Shown: positions 1 to 6,147, numbered from the stretch's first letter. The stretch is DNA of 8,280 nt from Chloroflexota bacterium (GCA_013697395.1 JACCWY010000135.1:1-8280); one strand, 5' to 3'. Numbers and translations: made by a program. Notes: a model not told the origin generated them from the sequence alone.

Positions 1-278
1 CGCCAGTGTCGCCCCGGCGATCAGCAGCGGACGCCGTCCCCGTCGATCCGACTCGCGCCCGCTCCACGGCCGAAGGAGGAGCGCTGTGACGCTGAATGCG
101 CCGACCGCGATCCCGACGCGGACCGGATCGGCGCCCAGCGACCGCGCGCAAAGAGCGGGGTGACCAGAATCAGCATCCCGGCCGACGTGAAATACGCCAG
201 CTCCGCGATGCCGAGCGCGACGAACGGTCCCGTGAAGAGCCGAGGCTCGGTCGCGCCGAGGCTCCCGGGCGATTCCAT
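1..278 (-). pseudogene. MFS transporter, N-terminal part, frameshifted and cut by window edge
   Basis: The minus-strand frame opens with ATG at 278 and encodes a short polar leader, then LFTGPFVALGIAELAYFTSA and GMLILVTPLFAR, the first transmembrane helix and loop of a major facilitator superfamily permease. After LFAR the frame becomes low-complexity Arg/Ser and would stop at 21. Shifting frame at the CG run near 142-149 restores RSLGADPVRVGIAVGAF, then TALLLRPWSGRESDRRGRRP, which holds the second helix and the conserved MFS loop 2-3 motif (G-x-x-S-D-R-x-G-R-R-P), and stays open to position 1. The observed run fits a 2-base (CG) expansion. The family exports or imports small molecules across the inner membrane; the substrate cannot be told from this part. 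It could be a sequencing error in the CG run or a real inactivation. Identification as MFS is firm; functional status is not. Confidence 0.8.
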
Positions 279-288
279 GTCGCGGCAC

Positions 289-294
289 AGAATA
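289..294 (-). promoter_or_regulatory. candidate -10 box of the MFS gene
   Basis: On the minus strand TATTCT lies 10 bases before the ATG at 278, in otherwise GC-rich DNA. No Shine-Dalgarno sequence lies at a usable distance, so transcription would start at or very near the ATG, giving a leaderless or near-leaderless message. No convincing -35 box was seen 16-18 bases upstream. Confidence 0.35.
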
Positions 295-402
295 GCCCTC
301 AGGGCGGCGCCACGGCGGCGGTATCCGGTCAGTCACGCGCCCTTCCTACGGCCGCGTTTTCAACCAGCCTCGCGGAACATGGCGAGGTGGACCACCCGGC
401 TC

Positions 403-421
403 GCGACAGCTCACATGTCGC
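403..421 (-). terminator. weak hairpin after the DUF5615 toxin gene
   Basis: A perfect 6-bp inverted repeat GCGACA / TGTCGC with a 7-base loop begins 7 bases beyond the stop codon at 428-430. It has the position of a terminator but no following T-run on the minus strand, so intrinsic termination would be weak or factor-dependent. Confidence 0.25.
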
Positions 422-427
422 AGACCG

Positions 428-772
428 TCAGGATCGATGCTGGTTTACGACGACGATGACGTTGCGCAGGCCCGCCGGATTGCGTTTATCGATTCGGTCG
501 ATCGCCCTGGCGATGGCTCCCGGCTTCATGTCCCGGGTCGCATCTCCCTCGGCGAGGACGATCAACAGCCCGGCGTGATGGGCACCGGATCGGGCCAAAC
601 CGATGAAGTCATCTGCGTTCCTCGTCAGCACCGGCGCATCGTGCCACTGAGCGAAGTCCCACACCTCCTGGTCGGCGAGACCCTTCTCGAGGATGACCAC
701 GTCGTGGCCGGCGTTGCGAAGTCGGTTCAGCAGCTCCTCGCTTCGCACGTCCTCGTCAACGCACAGCCGCAC
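428..772 (-). CDS. DUF5615 PIN-like toxin (VapC-like ribonuclease family)
   Basis: A 114-residue protein read from GTG at 772. It opens with MRLCVDEDV, the acidic first strand of DUF5615 PIN-like proteins (D6, E7, D8), followed by the LLNRLRNAGHDVV helix-strand, D34-Q-E-V-W-D-F-A, and VLTRNADDF with the second acidic pair D54/D55. Members are small cytoplasmic proteins paired with DUF433-type antitoxins and are presumed metal-dependent RNases. The GTG start is chosen because homology begins exactly there, GGCGAG lies 6 bases upstream, and it overlaps the end of the antitoxin remnant frame by 17 bases, as coupled TA pairs do. The same frame is open back to an ATG at 1204, but that upstream part is other genes read out of frame, so a predicted 258-residue product would be an artefact. 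The toxin looks intact while its antitoxin does not. Confidence 0.8.
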   Translation of the reverse strand: MRLCVDEDVRSEELLNRLRNAGHDVVILEKGLADQEVWDFAQWHDAPVLTRNADDFIGLARSGAHHAGLLIVLAEGDATRDMKPGAIARAIDRIDKRNPAGLRNVIVVVNQHRS

Positions 773-963
773 GCGTAACTCGCCTACGCGTTCGAGACGG
801 GGCGTCAGCGATCGACAGCATGCTGGTCGCGAGAAGACGCTCTTCCATTTCCTCGGCAGCGACCAGCTCAATATTCTCGGCGGCGTAGCGCTGCGCCTCC
901 AGCACTGCGGCCACGGGCAGCTCGTACTCCTTCGCTGCGCGCTCGGTCGACCATCGGGCCAGC
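756..963 (-). pseudogene. C-terminal half of a DUF433-type antitoxin
   Basis: In a different minus frame from the toxin, ending with TGA at 756-758, the translation reads WSTERAAKEYELPVAAVLEA, then QRYAAENIELVAAEEMEERL and an Arg-rich tail. The S-x-E-x-A-A-x-E-Y-x-L-P-x-x-x-V-x-E-A-x-R-Y-A motif matches the second, winged-helix half of DUF433 antitoxins, the usual partners of DUF5615 toxins. The first half of the domain is absent: upstream of about 960 this frame is antisense or out of frame with a cyclase fragment. In-frame starts exist only in that foreign part (ATG at 1031 and a GTG just after) or inside the domain, so if anything is made it is not the native antitoxin. The family match rests on motif memory, hence moderate confidence. 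The truncation follows directly from the frame change. Confidence 0.6.
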
Positions 964-1180
964 GGCCCTTGCCGATGAGGCGCATGACCGGTCCGCCGGG
1001 GCCCCCGAACGGCGAGTGGCACATCTTGCATCGGGGCGCGCTCGGGATCGTCCGCCAGAAGCGCCGCAGGCGACGCAGCCGGCGGCCGGCCTTGAGGTCG
1101 GCGCGACCCATGCGCCCGGCATCGGTGTCAGACGGCGGTGGCGGAGCGTTCTGGGAGGAAGGGTTCATCGGCTGGCTCAT
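956..1180 (-). pseudogene. N-terminal remnant of a second adenylate/guanylate cyclase
   Basis: From ATG at 1180 (or 1168) the frame gives a Pro/Ser-rich leader, a basic helix (RRLRRLRRFWRTIP) and then SAPRCKMCHSPFGGPGGPV and MRLIGKGRWP. This P-x-C-K-x-C-x-x-P-F-G-G-P-G block is the small Cys-containing N-terminal segment found in many bacterial class III cyclases just before the catalytic domain. Homology stops after GRWP; no cyclase catalytic motif (metal-binding Asp, GD, VN-x-x-x-R) follows in any frame, and the next bases belong to a DUF433-like gene. The boundary lies in GCTGGCCC at 956-963, which could be read as part of either gene and suggests a microhomology-type deletion. It differs from the neighbouring intact cyclase, which carries a zinc ribbon instead, so it is not a simple partial copy of it. 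Confidence 0.6.
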
Positions 1181-1219
1181 TGTCGCGGCCACCGCAAGAC
1201 GCACTGCTCTGCCGGCGTC

Positions 1220-1237
1220 GCATATACGGAATATACG
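1220..1237 (-). promoter_or_regulatory. GTATAT-repeat element A
   Basis: On the minus strand GTATATTCCGTATAT contains two GTATAT copies 9 bases apart, about 40 bases upstream of the cyclase-remnant ATG and just after the large cyclase stop. It is an AT-rich island in GC-rich DNA and either TATATT or TATATG could act as a -10 box. It resembles elements at 5928 and 6720. Confidence 0.35.
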
Positions 1238-1259
1238 ATGGTGATGCTCGGACGCTGGC

Positions 1260-4200
1260 TCAGGACGGCCGAAGGTCCGCGATCCGCTGCTCGGTGCGCG
1301 CCGTGGCTACCAGGTTCCCCTTGCGCCGATAGCGGTCGAGGGCCGCCGTGAACGCCTCGCGCGCCTCATCCGGCCGACCGGCCATGCGCAGCACCTCACC
1401 CAGGGCATCCAGAGCGTCTCCGTGCGCGTTGAGGAACTCCCCGCTCTCGCGCAGGGCGACCGCTTCGAGCGCGACCCGCTCGGCCGCATCCAGCTCACCG
1501 CGATGGGCGAGAATCAGCCCCATCACCTGGCGGCCCAGCGCCTGGGATTCCTGGTCGCTGGCCGCGGATGTGTCGAGGGTGATGCGCGCATAGCGCTCGG
1601 CCTCGTCCCAGCGCCCCAGCCCGACGAGCGCCATGCCGACGTGCCCGGCTGCGGTCGACGAGAAGGCCTGGTCGCCGGTCGCGGCCATCGCCTCGTAACT
1701 GGGACGCCCCACCTCGTACGCGCGCTCGGGGTTCCCGGCCAGCAGCTCCAGCGGCGCCAGGAAGTGGCCGCCGGTACTGTCGGCGATCTGCACGAGGCCA
1801 ATCTCCCGGGCGAGCCGGTCGGCGCGGGCCATGTCGGCGCGCCCCTCGTCGAAGTCGCCGCGCATCGCCTTCAGCCCGCCGATCGCTCGAGTGGCGCCCG
1901 CTTTCAGGCCGCGTCGACCGGGATCGTCGGCGATCAGGCGCTCGATCCGGGGGATCGCCTCGTCGACCGGGGTTGGACCCCAGAAGAGGCACCCTTGCAA
2001 CCAGCCTGCCAGGCGGGCCCTTCGCTCGGTCTCCGGCAGCGGCGTGCGCGCCAGCGCCGCCGTGAGCCGTCGCTCGGCATCCGTCACGCGGCCCTGGAAG
2101 AACAGGTGAGATCCCACCATGTACGTCGCCAGCGCCCAGCCCGCGAGATCGCCCGCGCTGTCCAGGAACGCCACCAGCTCCTCGGCGCGGGCGACGACGT
2201 CCTCCGGTTCGAGCGACTCGAGCGAGCTGCGGATCTCGAGCAGGCCGATCTCGGCACGAGCCGAGCCGACGGCGTCGTTCGCGGCGCGGTACGCATCGAT
2301 CGCCTCGGTGAAACGTTCGGCGGCCACGCGAACATCGGACTGCGCCGCGAGCACCTCGCCGAAGCGCTCGAGGAACCTGGGCCGGGATGGGTCGTCGCCG
2401 ATGAGCTCCACCGCGCGCTCCAGCAGGGGCCGGGAGCCGCTGAAGTCGCCGCGCTCCAGGGCGCGGATCCCCGCCGAGCCCAGGTAGTGCGCGGCGCGCC
2501 GCCCGAGATCCGCCGCGTCGCCATCGGAGAGCGCCAGCTCCGAGCGGTAGCTGTGCGCCCGCTCCAGGTGATGGCCGAGGATCTCCTCGTACTCGGTGCG
2601 CCGCTCGCCGACGGCCGACTCGAGCCAGTCCGCGAAGCGCTCTTGCAGCTCCGCCCGCGCCTGCTTCGGCATGGCGTCGTAGGCCGCATCTCGGATGAGG
2701 AGGTGCCGGAAGCGATAGGCCGCGTCGCCGCCGAATGCCGATCGATCCGGGCGCAGGAGCTCCTTGCGCATGAGTCCCAGCAGGTGCGACGGCACCTGGG
2801 TGCGAAGGCGATCCGGCACCAGCGCCGCCACGGCACTCGCGTGGAAGACCTTGCCCTCCACGGCCCCGCACTCCATCACCGACCGCTCGGGGCGCTCCAG
2901 CCGATCCAGGCGTGCCGCCAGCAGGGCCTGGATGGTCGGGGGAACCGTGATGCGACGCAGGTCGCGGGCCGCGGTCCAGCTGCCGTTCGAGCGAACCAGC
3001 GAGCCGTCGTCGATCAGCATCGCCAACAGCTCCTCCACGAAGAGCGGGTTGCCGTCCGCCGCGTCGGTGATCTGCCGCCGCAGATCGGGCTCCAGGTCGG
3101 CGTGGCCCAGCAGGTTGATGATCAGCTCGTCCGATTCGTCCGAGCTCAGCGGCTCGAGCTGGAGCGTCGTGGCCGCCAGCTTGCCGCCGCCCCAGGCGGG
3201 ACGGATCTCGAGCAGCTCCTGCCGGCCCACGCACAGCAGGAAGATCGCTGCGTCGCGGGACCAGTCGGCGATGTGCTCGACGAGGTCCAGCAGGCTCGGC
3301 TCCGCCCAGTGCACGTCGTCGAGCACGAGGACCAGCGGCCGCTCGTGGGCCAGCGCCTCGAACAGCCGGCGGACCGCCCAGAAGGTCTCTTCCGGGTCCG
3401 GCGCTCCCTCGCCCAGGCCGACCGTCTCCGCCACCCGGGCGACGATCCGCTCGCCATCCGGCGGTCCGGTCCCCGTGGCCGCCACCAGCGTGGCGATCTT
3501 CTCGCGCGCCTCCCCCGGCCCGTCGTCGTCGCCGATGCCCGCCGCCTGGTGGACCATTTCGCGCACCGGCCAGAACGTGATCCCCTGCCCGTACGACAGG
3601 CATCGGCCGTGGAGCATGCGCACGTCGGGAGGCAGATTGGTCAGGAACTCGTTGACCAGCCGCGACTTGCCGACGCCGGCGGAGCCCAAGATCGTGAAGA
3701 GGTGGCAGACGCGATCGGCGATCGTCCCGGCGAAGGCCTCGGCCAACAGGTGTCGCTGGCGCACGCGGCCGACCATCGGCGCATCCGCGCGCCGCGCGGA
3801 TCCGGCGACGCCAAGCGCCACGGCGAGGAGCCGGTAGGCGCGAATCGGCTCCTGCTTGCCCTTCACGACCATGGCCTCCAGCGGCTCGACGCTCACCGCG
3901 TCGCGGACCAGCCTGTGGGTCGCGCCGCCGATGACGACCTCGCCCGTGCCGGCGGCCTCCTCCAACCGCTTGGCCAGGTTCACCGCGTCCCCGGTCACGA
4001 ACCGCTGGCCCGCGCCGGCATCGCCCGCCACGACCTCGCCGGTGTTCACGCCGATGCGCCAGCCGATCGACACCCCCAGCCGCTCGCGCAGCTCGCCGTC
4101 GAGCTCCGCCAGCCGGTCGCGCACGGCCACCGCGGCGCGCACCGCCCGCAGCGCGTCGTCCTCGTGCACGCGCGGGACACCGAACACCGCCATGACGGCG

Positions 4201-4505
4201 TCGCCGATGAACTTCTCGACCACGCCCCCGTGCTCCTCGACGATCCGGCGGACCTCGTCGAAATGCCGGGTCATCACCCGTCGCAGCGATTCGGGGTCCA
4301 GCCGCTCGCCCACGGCCGTGGAGCCGGCAACATCGGCGAACAGCACGGTAACGACCTTGCGAACCTCGTCCTGGGCATCCGGGTCGCCGGCGGGCGCCGG
4401 GCTGAGTACCGGGCTGGCCGCCGGGGATGGGAGCGGCGCGCCGCAGGTCGAGCAGAACCGGGCGCTCTGCTCGTTCGTGGCGCCGCAGGCCGGGCACGTG
4501 GTCAC
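1260..4505 (-). CDS. zinc-ribbon class III nucleotide cyclase / AAA-STAND ATPase / TPR protein
   Basis: A 1081-residue soluble regulator, uninterrupted over 3.2 kb. Residues 1-25 form a zinc ribbon (C4, C7, C18, C21). Residues ~48-228 are a class III cyclase domain: metal ligands D58 (FADVAGST) and D102 (EKFIGDAVMA), K98 at the usual purine-selecting position, D173 before VN, and the transition-state pair N176/R180. All catalytic residues are present, so it probably makes cyclic AMP; cyclic GMP cannot be excluded. Residues ~243-500 are an AAA_16/STAND ATPase with Walker A GSAGVGKS (274-281) and Walker B LVLVLDD (391-397) followed by VHWAEP. Residues ~600-1081 are helical TPR-like repeats for ligand or protein sensing. 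There is no DNA-binding domain. The start is GTG at 4505, directly before the ribbon; no strong Shine-Dalgarno sequence is seen. Such proteins are thought to couple signal sensing and ATP-driven assembly to cyclic nucleotide output; the signal is unknown. Confidence 0.93.
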   Translation of the reverse strand: MTTCPACGATNEQSARFCSTCGAPLPSPAASPVLSPAPAGDPDAQDEVRKVVTVLFADVAGSTAVGERLDPESLRRVMTRHFDEVRRIVEEHGGVVEKFIGDAVMAVFGVPRVHEDDALRAVRAAVAVRDRLAELDGELRERLGVSIGWRIGVNTGEVVAGDAGAGQRFVTGDAVNLAKRLEEAAGTGEVVIGGATHRLVRDAVSVEPLEAMVVKGKQEPIRAYRLLAVALGVAGSARRADAPMVGRVRQRHLLAEAFAGTIADRVCHLFTILGSAGVGKSRLVNEFLTNLPPDVRMLHGRCLSYGQGITFWPVREMVHQAAGIGDDDGPGEAREKIATLVAATGTGPPDGERIVARVAETVGLGEGAPDPEETFWAVRRLFEALAHERPLVLVLDDVHWAEPSLLDLVEHIADWSRDAAIFLLCVGRQELLEIRPAWGGGKLAATTLQLEPLSSDESDELIINLLGHADLEPDLRRQITDAADGNPLFVEELLAMLIDDGSLVRSNGSWTAARDLRRITVPPTIQALLAARLDRLERPERSVMECGAVEGKVFHASAVAALVPDRLRTQVPSHLLGLMRKELLRPDRSAFGGDAAYRFRHLLIRDAAYDAMPKQARAELQERFADWLESAVGERRTEYEEILGHHLERAHSYRSELALSDGDAADLGRRAAHYLGSAGIRALERGDFSGSRPLLERAVELIGDDPSRPRFLERFGEVLAAQSDVRVAAERFTEAIDAYRAANDAVGSARAEIGLLEIRSSLESLEPEDVVARAEELVAFLDSAGDLAGWALATYMVGSHLFFQGRVTDAERRLTAALARTPLPETERRARLAGWLQGCLFWGPTPVDEAIPRIERLIADDPGRRGLKAGATRAIGGLKAMRGDFDEGRADMARADRLAREIGLVQIADSTGGHFLAPLELLAGNPERAYEVGRPSYEAMAATGDQAFSSTAAGHVGMALVGLGRWDEAERYARITLDTSAASDQESQALGRQVMGLILAHRGELDAAERVALEAVALRESGEFLNAHGDALDALGEVLRMAGRPDEAREAFTAALDRYRRKGNLVATARTEQRIADLRPS

Positions 4506-4557
4506 GACACGGAGTGTACGGCCAGTCGCCGCGCTGTCGAGCGCGCTCCGGCGTCGG

Positions 4558-4629
4558 CCAGCTTTCCGTCGGGTAGCCGTACACCACCGGTTGGGGCGAG
4601 ATCGACAAGCCGCAGTCGGGGCACTCCAT
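4558..4629 (-). pseudogene. stub of a small zinc-ribbon protein
   Basis: Starting at ATG 4629 the frame reads MECPDCGLSISPQPVVYGYP then TESW. A CxxCG knuckle followed by P-x-V-Y-G-Y-P is typical of a small conserved hypothetical zinc-ribbon family, whose members normally continue with a glycine-rich loop and a second CxxC. Here the similarity ends after about 24 residues and the frame runs on as an out-of-phase shadow of the cyclase gene. It seems to be an N-terminal remnant whose remainder was lost upstream of the cyclase. The family match is from memory and the stub is short. Confidence 0.35.
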
Positions 4630-4763
4630 CGGATCGGTGACCCGGACGCTCGGCGGTGCCTGGTGCTTCCATCGGCGACGAGGGAGCAGCGAGCCCGGGA
4701 TGTCGACGTACTCCCTCAACGCGGCTCCCTCATCTCAGATCCGCCCGTCGAGATGGACGATCG

Positions 4764-4987
4764 TCAGTTGGCCTCGACTGACCCGACCGATGTGGTCGCG
4801 GCCGGGATCTCCTCGCCCGACTCGCGCATCAGTTCCAGGTGGAGTCGGATGCCCTCGCCGATGAGTTGCTCGACCTCCTCGCGGGTCGCTGCGGTGGCGA
4901 CGCAGCCGGGGAGATCGGGAACGTACGCAGCCCAGTTTCGAGGATCTGCTCGTAGACGACCGCTATTTCACCGATCCTGCTCTCCAT
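4764..4987 (-). pseudogene. hicB: HicB-family antitoxin, frameshifted
   Basis: From ATG at 4987 the frame begins MESRIGEIAVVYEQILETG, the first strand of the HicB partial RNase-H-like fold. The expected continuation lies one frame over: AYVPDLPGCVATAATREEVE, then QLIGEGIRLHLELMRESGEE and IPAATTSVGSVEAN, ending with TGA at 4764-4766. YVPDLPGC and the REEVEQLIxEGIxxHLE helix are hallmark HicB features. The join is near 4928-4933, and the 224-base span is one short of a multiple of three, so a single-base loss fits. HicB proteins neutralise the HicA mRNA interferase and usually autoregulate the operon; this short form has no added DNA-binding domain. The ATG overlaps the end of the hicA remnant by 20 bases, the normal hicA-hicB arrangement. 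Recognition is strong; whether the shift is real or an error is open. Confidence 0.8.
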
Positions 4988-5096
4988 CCATACCAGCCTG
5001 CCGCAGGATACTCCGGTAGGTTCCGCGCGTCACCTGATCGGATGGCTTGCCGGCGACCGTCACGGTGGCGGCCCGCTCACGGTGATACCCGCGACC
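4968..5096 (-). pseudogene. hicA: HicA mRNA interferase toxin, C-terminal remnant
   Basis: In the minus frame ending with TGA at 4968-4970 the translation is GRGYHRERAATVTVAGKPSD followed by QVTRGTYRSILRQAGMDGEQ and DR. This matches the C-terminal half of HicA double-stranded-RNA-binding-like toxins, normally G-S-H-x-x-Y...TVTVAGKPSD...G-T-x-x-S-I-L-x-Q-A-G. The family's catalytic His lies in the G-S-H part; here the equivalent reads G-Y-H, so the Ser is replaced. An in-frame TGA lies at 5103-5105, and the usual N-terminal ~30 residues (valine-rich strand and first helix) are not found upstream in any frame. The toxin is therefore truncated and almost certainly inactive. It immediately precedes and overlaps the hicB remnant. 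Confidence 0.75.
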
Positions 5097-5321
5097 GAAT
5101 ATTCACGGGGTGGCTGTATTGGTGAAGCACCGGCCGTCTAATGCACGCGAGGCATCGATCCGCCATGGAGGAGCCTCATCCTCCCTGACCGATGCACCCG
5201 GTGGCTGCCACGGACACTTCTGCGCCGATACAGCCCGCCGGCGCATACCGCCCTGGACCGTCGGTGGGCGATGACCCGAAATACGCTCAGGACCGATTAC
5301 GCGACAACGACGAGGAGGACC

Positions 5322-5497
5322 ATGACGAGCAGCCTCCAAACGCAGCCAGCGCCGCCGCGGCGGTCGCCGCCCTTCAAGCTGAGCTGGGGCTGGCCGAGGG
5401 CAATTTGGATGCTCTCGATCGGAAAGCGGCTCTGCTGCCAGCATTCCTGGCCGCCCTGGCAGGCCTCTTCATCGGGTCTGAGTCCGTCATTACTGGC
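5322..5497 (+). pseudogene. start of an unidentified single-helix membrane protein, frameshifted and truncated
   Basis: This is the only credible plus-strand coding segment. A perfect AGGAGG at 5313-5318 precedes ATG at 5322 by 3 bases, a short but usable spacing. The ATG frame is quickly non-coding, but from about 5333 the next frame reads PPNAASAAAAVAALQAELGL, then AEGNLDALDRKAALLPAFLA and ALAGLFIG: an amphipathic helix, an L-D-R-K-A-A turn and a hydrophobic helix. One missing base near 5331-5334 would join the start to this frame. By about 5490 the sequence is the antisense of the UvrD fragment, so the 3' part of the gene is gone. The helix, D-x-K-A and membrane-helix order resembles some two-helix membrane effectors of the DUF5706/Pycsar kind, but the evidence is too thin to assign it. 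Function unknown. Confidence 0.5.
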
Positions 5498-5907
5498 CAA
5501 TTGCCCGATGCCGTCGAGCACGTCCGGGTTCGGCGGCAGATCTGCCTCCGCGGCCGATTCGGTCAGGATCCGATGGCAGAAGCTGTGAAAGTTGCCAACC
5601 GTGATCCGGGCGCGGACGGCCGGACCAACGGCTCCCTCGATGCGCGTCTGGAGCTCCCGCGCCGCCTTGACGTTGTAGGTCAGGACCAGGGTCTGTTCGG
5701 GCACGAGGTCGGGCTTCGTGTCGAGGAGCCACTTCACGCGCTCGACGATCACTCTCGTCTTGCCCGTGCCGGCGCCCGCGATCACGACGGCCGGCCCATC
5801 GCCATGCTCGACGATCCGCCGCTGCTCATCGGTGAGCGGGAAATCGGTGCGTCCGGTGGCAGCCGGCGGCGCTATGGCGATGATGCTTCCTCCCTGTCGT
5901 GAATCAT
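5498..5907 (-). pseudogene. UvrD/Rep-type superfamily 1 helicase, N-terminal fragment
   Basis: The minus frame contains the Q motif (FPLTDEQRRIVEHGDGPAVV), Walker A motif I GAGTGKT, motif Ia (TLVLTYNVKAARELQTRI) and motif Ib (VGNFHSFCHRIL), then PPNPDVLDGIGQ. These are the first conserved blocks of UvrD/Rep/PcrA-like helicases, which unwind DNA in repair and replication. Homology ends near 5498; motifs II-VI and most of both RecA domains are missing. The frame has no ATG, GTG, TTG or CTG before the GTG inside the Walker A strand (5785). Either translation began at ATG 5907 (MIHDREEASSP) and a base was lost near 5874-5885, or a GGAGGA at about 5887-5892 once served a lost start codon. Normal members exceed 600 residues, so this is a remnant. 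Confidence 0.8.
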
Positions 5908-5927
5908 GCCCGATCGCGGCTCGCGGC

Positions 5928-5943
5928 GTATATAGATCTATAC
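5928..5943. promoter_or_regulatory. GTATAT palindrome element B
   Basis: GTATATAGATCTATAC is an inverted repeat GTATAT / CTATAC with a 4-base spacer and one mismatch; its centre TATAGATCTATA is a perfect 12-base palindrome. It lies about 20 bases upstream of ATG 5907 of the UvrD remnant, so it may include that gene's -10 box or an operator. Its architecture matches element C at 6720. Confidence 0.4.
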
Positions 5944-5990
5944 GGCGCGGTCGAGGCGCGTTGCGTGAGGCTGCGGGACGGCTTGACGGT

Positions 5991-6030
5991 GCCGGTCGAC
6001 GCCTCCCCCCTTGGTTGGACGCCGACCGGC
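5991..6030 (-). terminator. long imperfect hairpin beyond the phosphatase gene
   Basis: Arms 5991-6003 and 6018-6030 pair over 13 positions, with 8 perfect outer pairs (GCCGGTCG / CGACCGGC) and two inner non-Watson-Crick positions, around a 14-base loop. A smaller nested alternative is GACCG / CGGTC at 6024-6037. It lies about 118 bases past the phosphatase stop. There is no T-run on the minus strand, so a terminator role is uncertain; it could also be a transcript-stabilising structure. Confidence 0.3.
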
Positions 6031-6095
6031 ATCGGTCAGGTGGTGAGTGTCGAGGCCGGTTGTGACAGCTCAGGCGTCGCGCGATCGGCCTCAGT

Positions 6096-6122
6096 TATTC
6101 GTAACGAAATCGGTTACGAATA
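6096..6122. promoter_or_regulatory. perfect 10-bp inverted repeat, candidate operator
   Basis: TATTCGTAAC and GTTACGAATA are exact reverse complements separated by 7 bases (GAAATCG), giving a 27-base AT-rich dyad in GC-rich DNA. Length, spacing and GTAAC/GTTAC cores resemble operators of dimeric TetR-type repressors. No regulator gene of that kind is seen here. It lies 26 bases past the phosphatase stop in a ~200-base region without a recognisable gene, so it may be left from a lost regulatory locus. A role as a weak hairpin is possible. Confidence 0.5.
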
Positions 6123-6147
6123 GGCTGAACGGGGTCACCCGTCGCCC

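Noticed and set aside
773..1204. N-terminal extension of the DUF5615 toxin to make a 258-residue protein
   Set aside because: The extension reads through a cyclase stub and then through the antitoxin region in the wrong frame; toxin homology begins at GTG 772.
1422..4640. A 1072-residue open frame on the plus strand opposite the cyclase gene
   Set aside because: It is the antisense shadow of a high-GC gene: composition is dominated by Arg, Gln, His and Ala with no recognisable domain, whereas the minus frame has cyclase, ATPase and TPR motifs.
1495..4719. A 1074-residue open frame on the minus strand in another phase
   Set aside because: Arg/Gly-rich out-of-phase shadow of the cyclase; only its first residues (the zinc-ribbon stub at 4558-4629) look like real coding.
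5103..5444. A 113-residue minus-strand frame
   Set aside because: Pro/Arg-rich with no motif, and it overlaps both the hicA end region and the better supported plus-strand segment.
5899..6123. A 74-residue plus-strand frame (GTG start) between the UvrD and phosphatase remnants
   Set aside because: It begins opposite the UvrD leader, reads through palindrome B, and stops inside the operator-like dyad; no family is recognised and there is no ribosome site.
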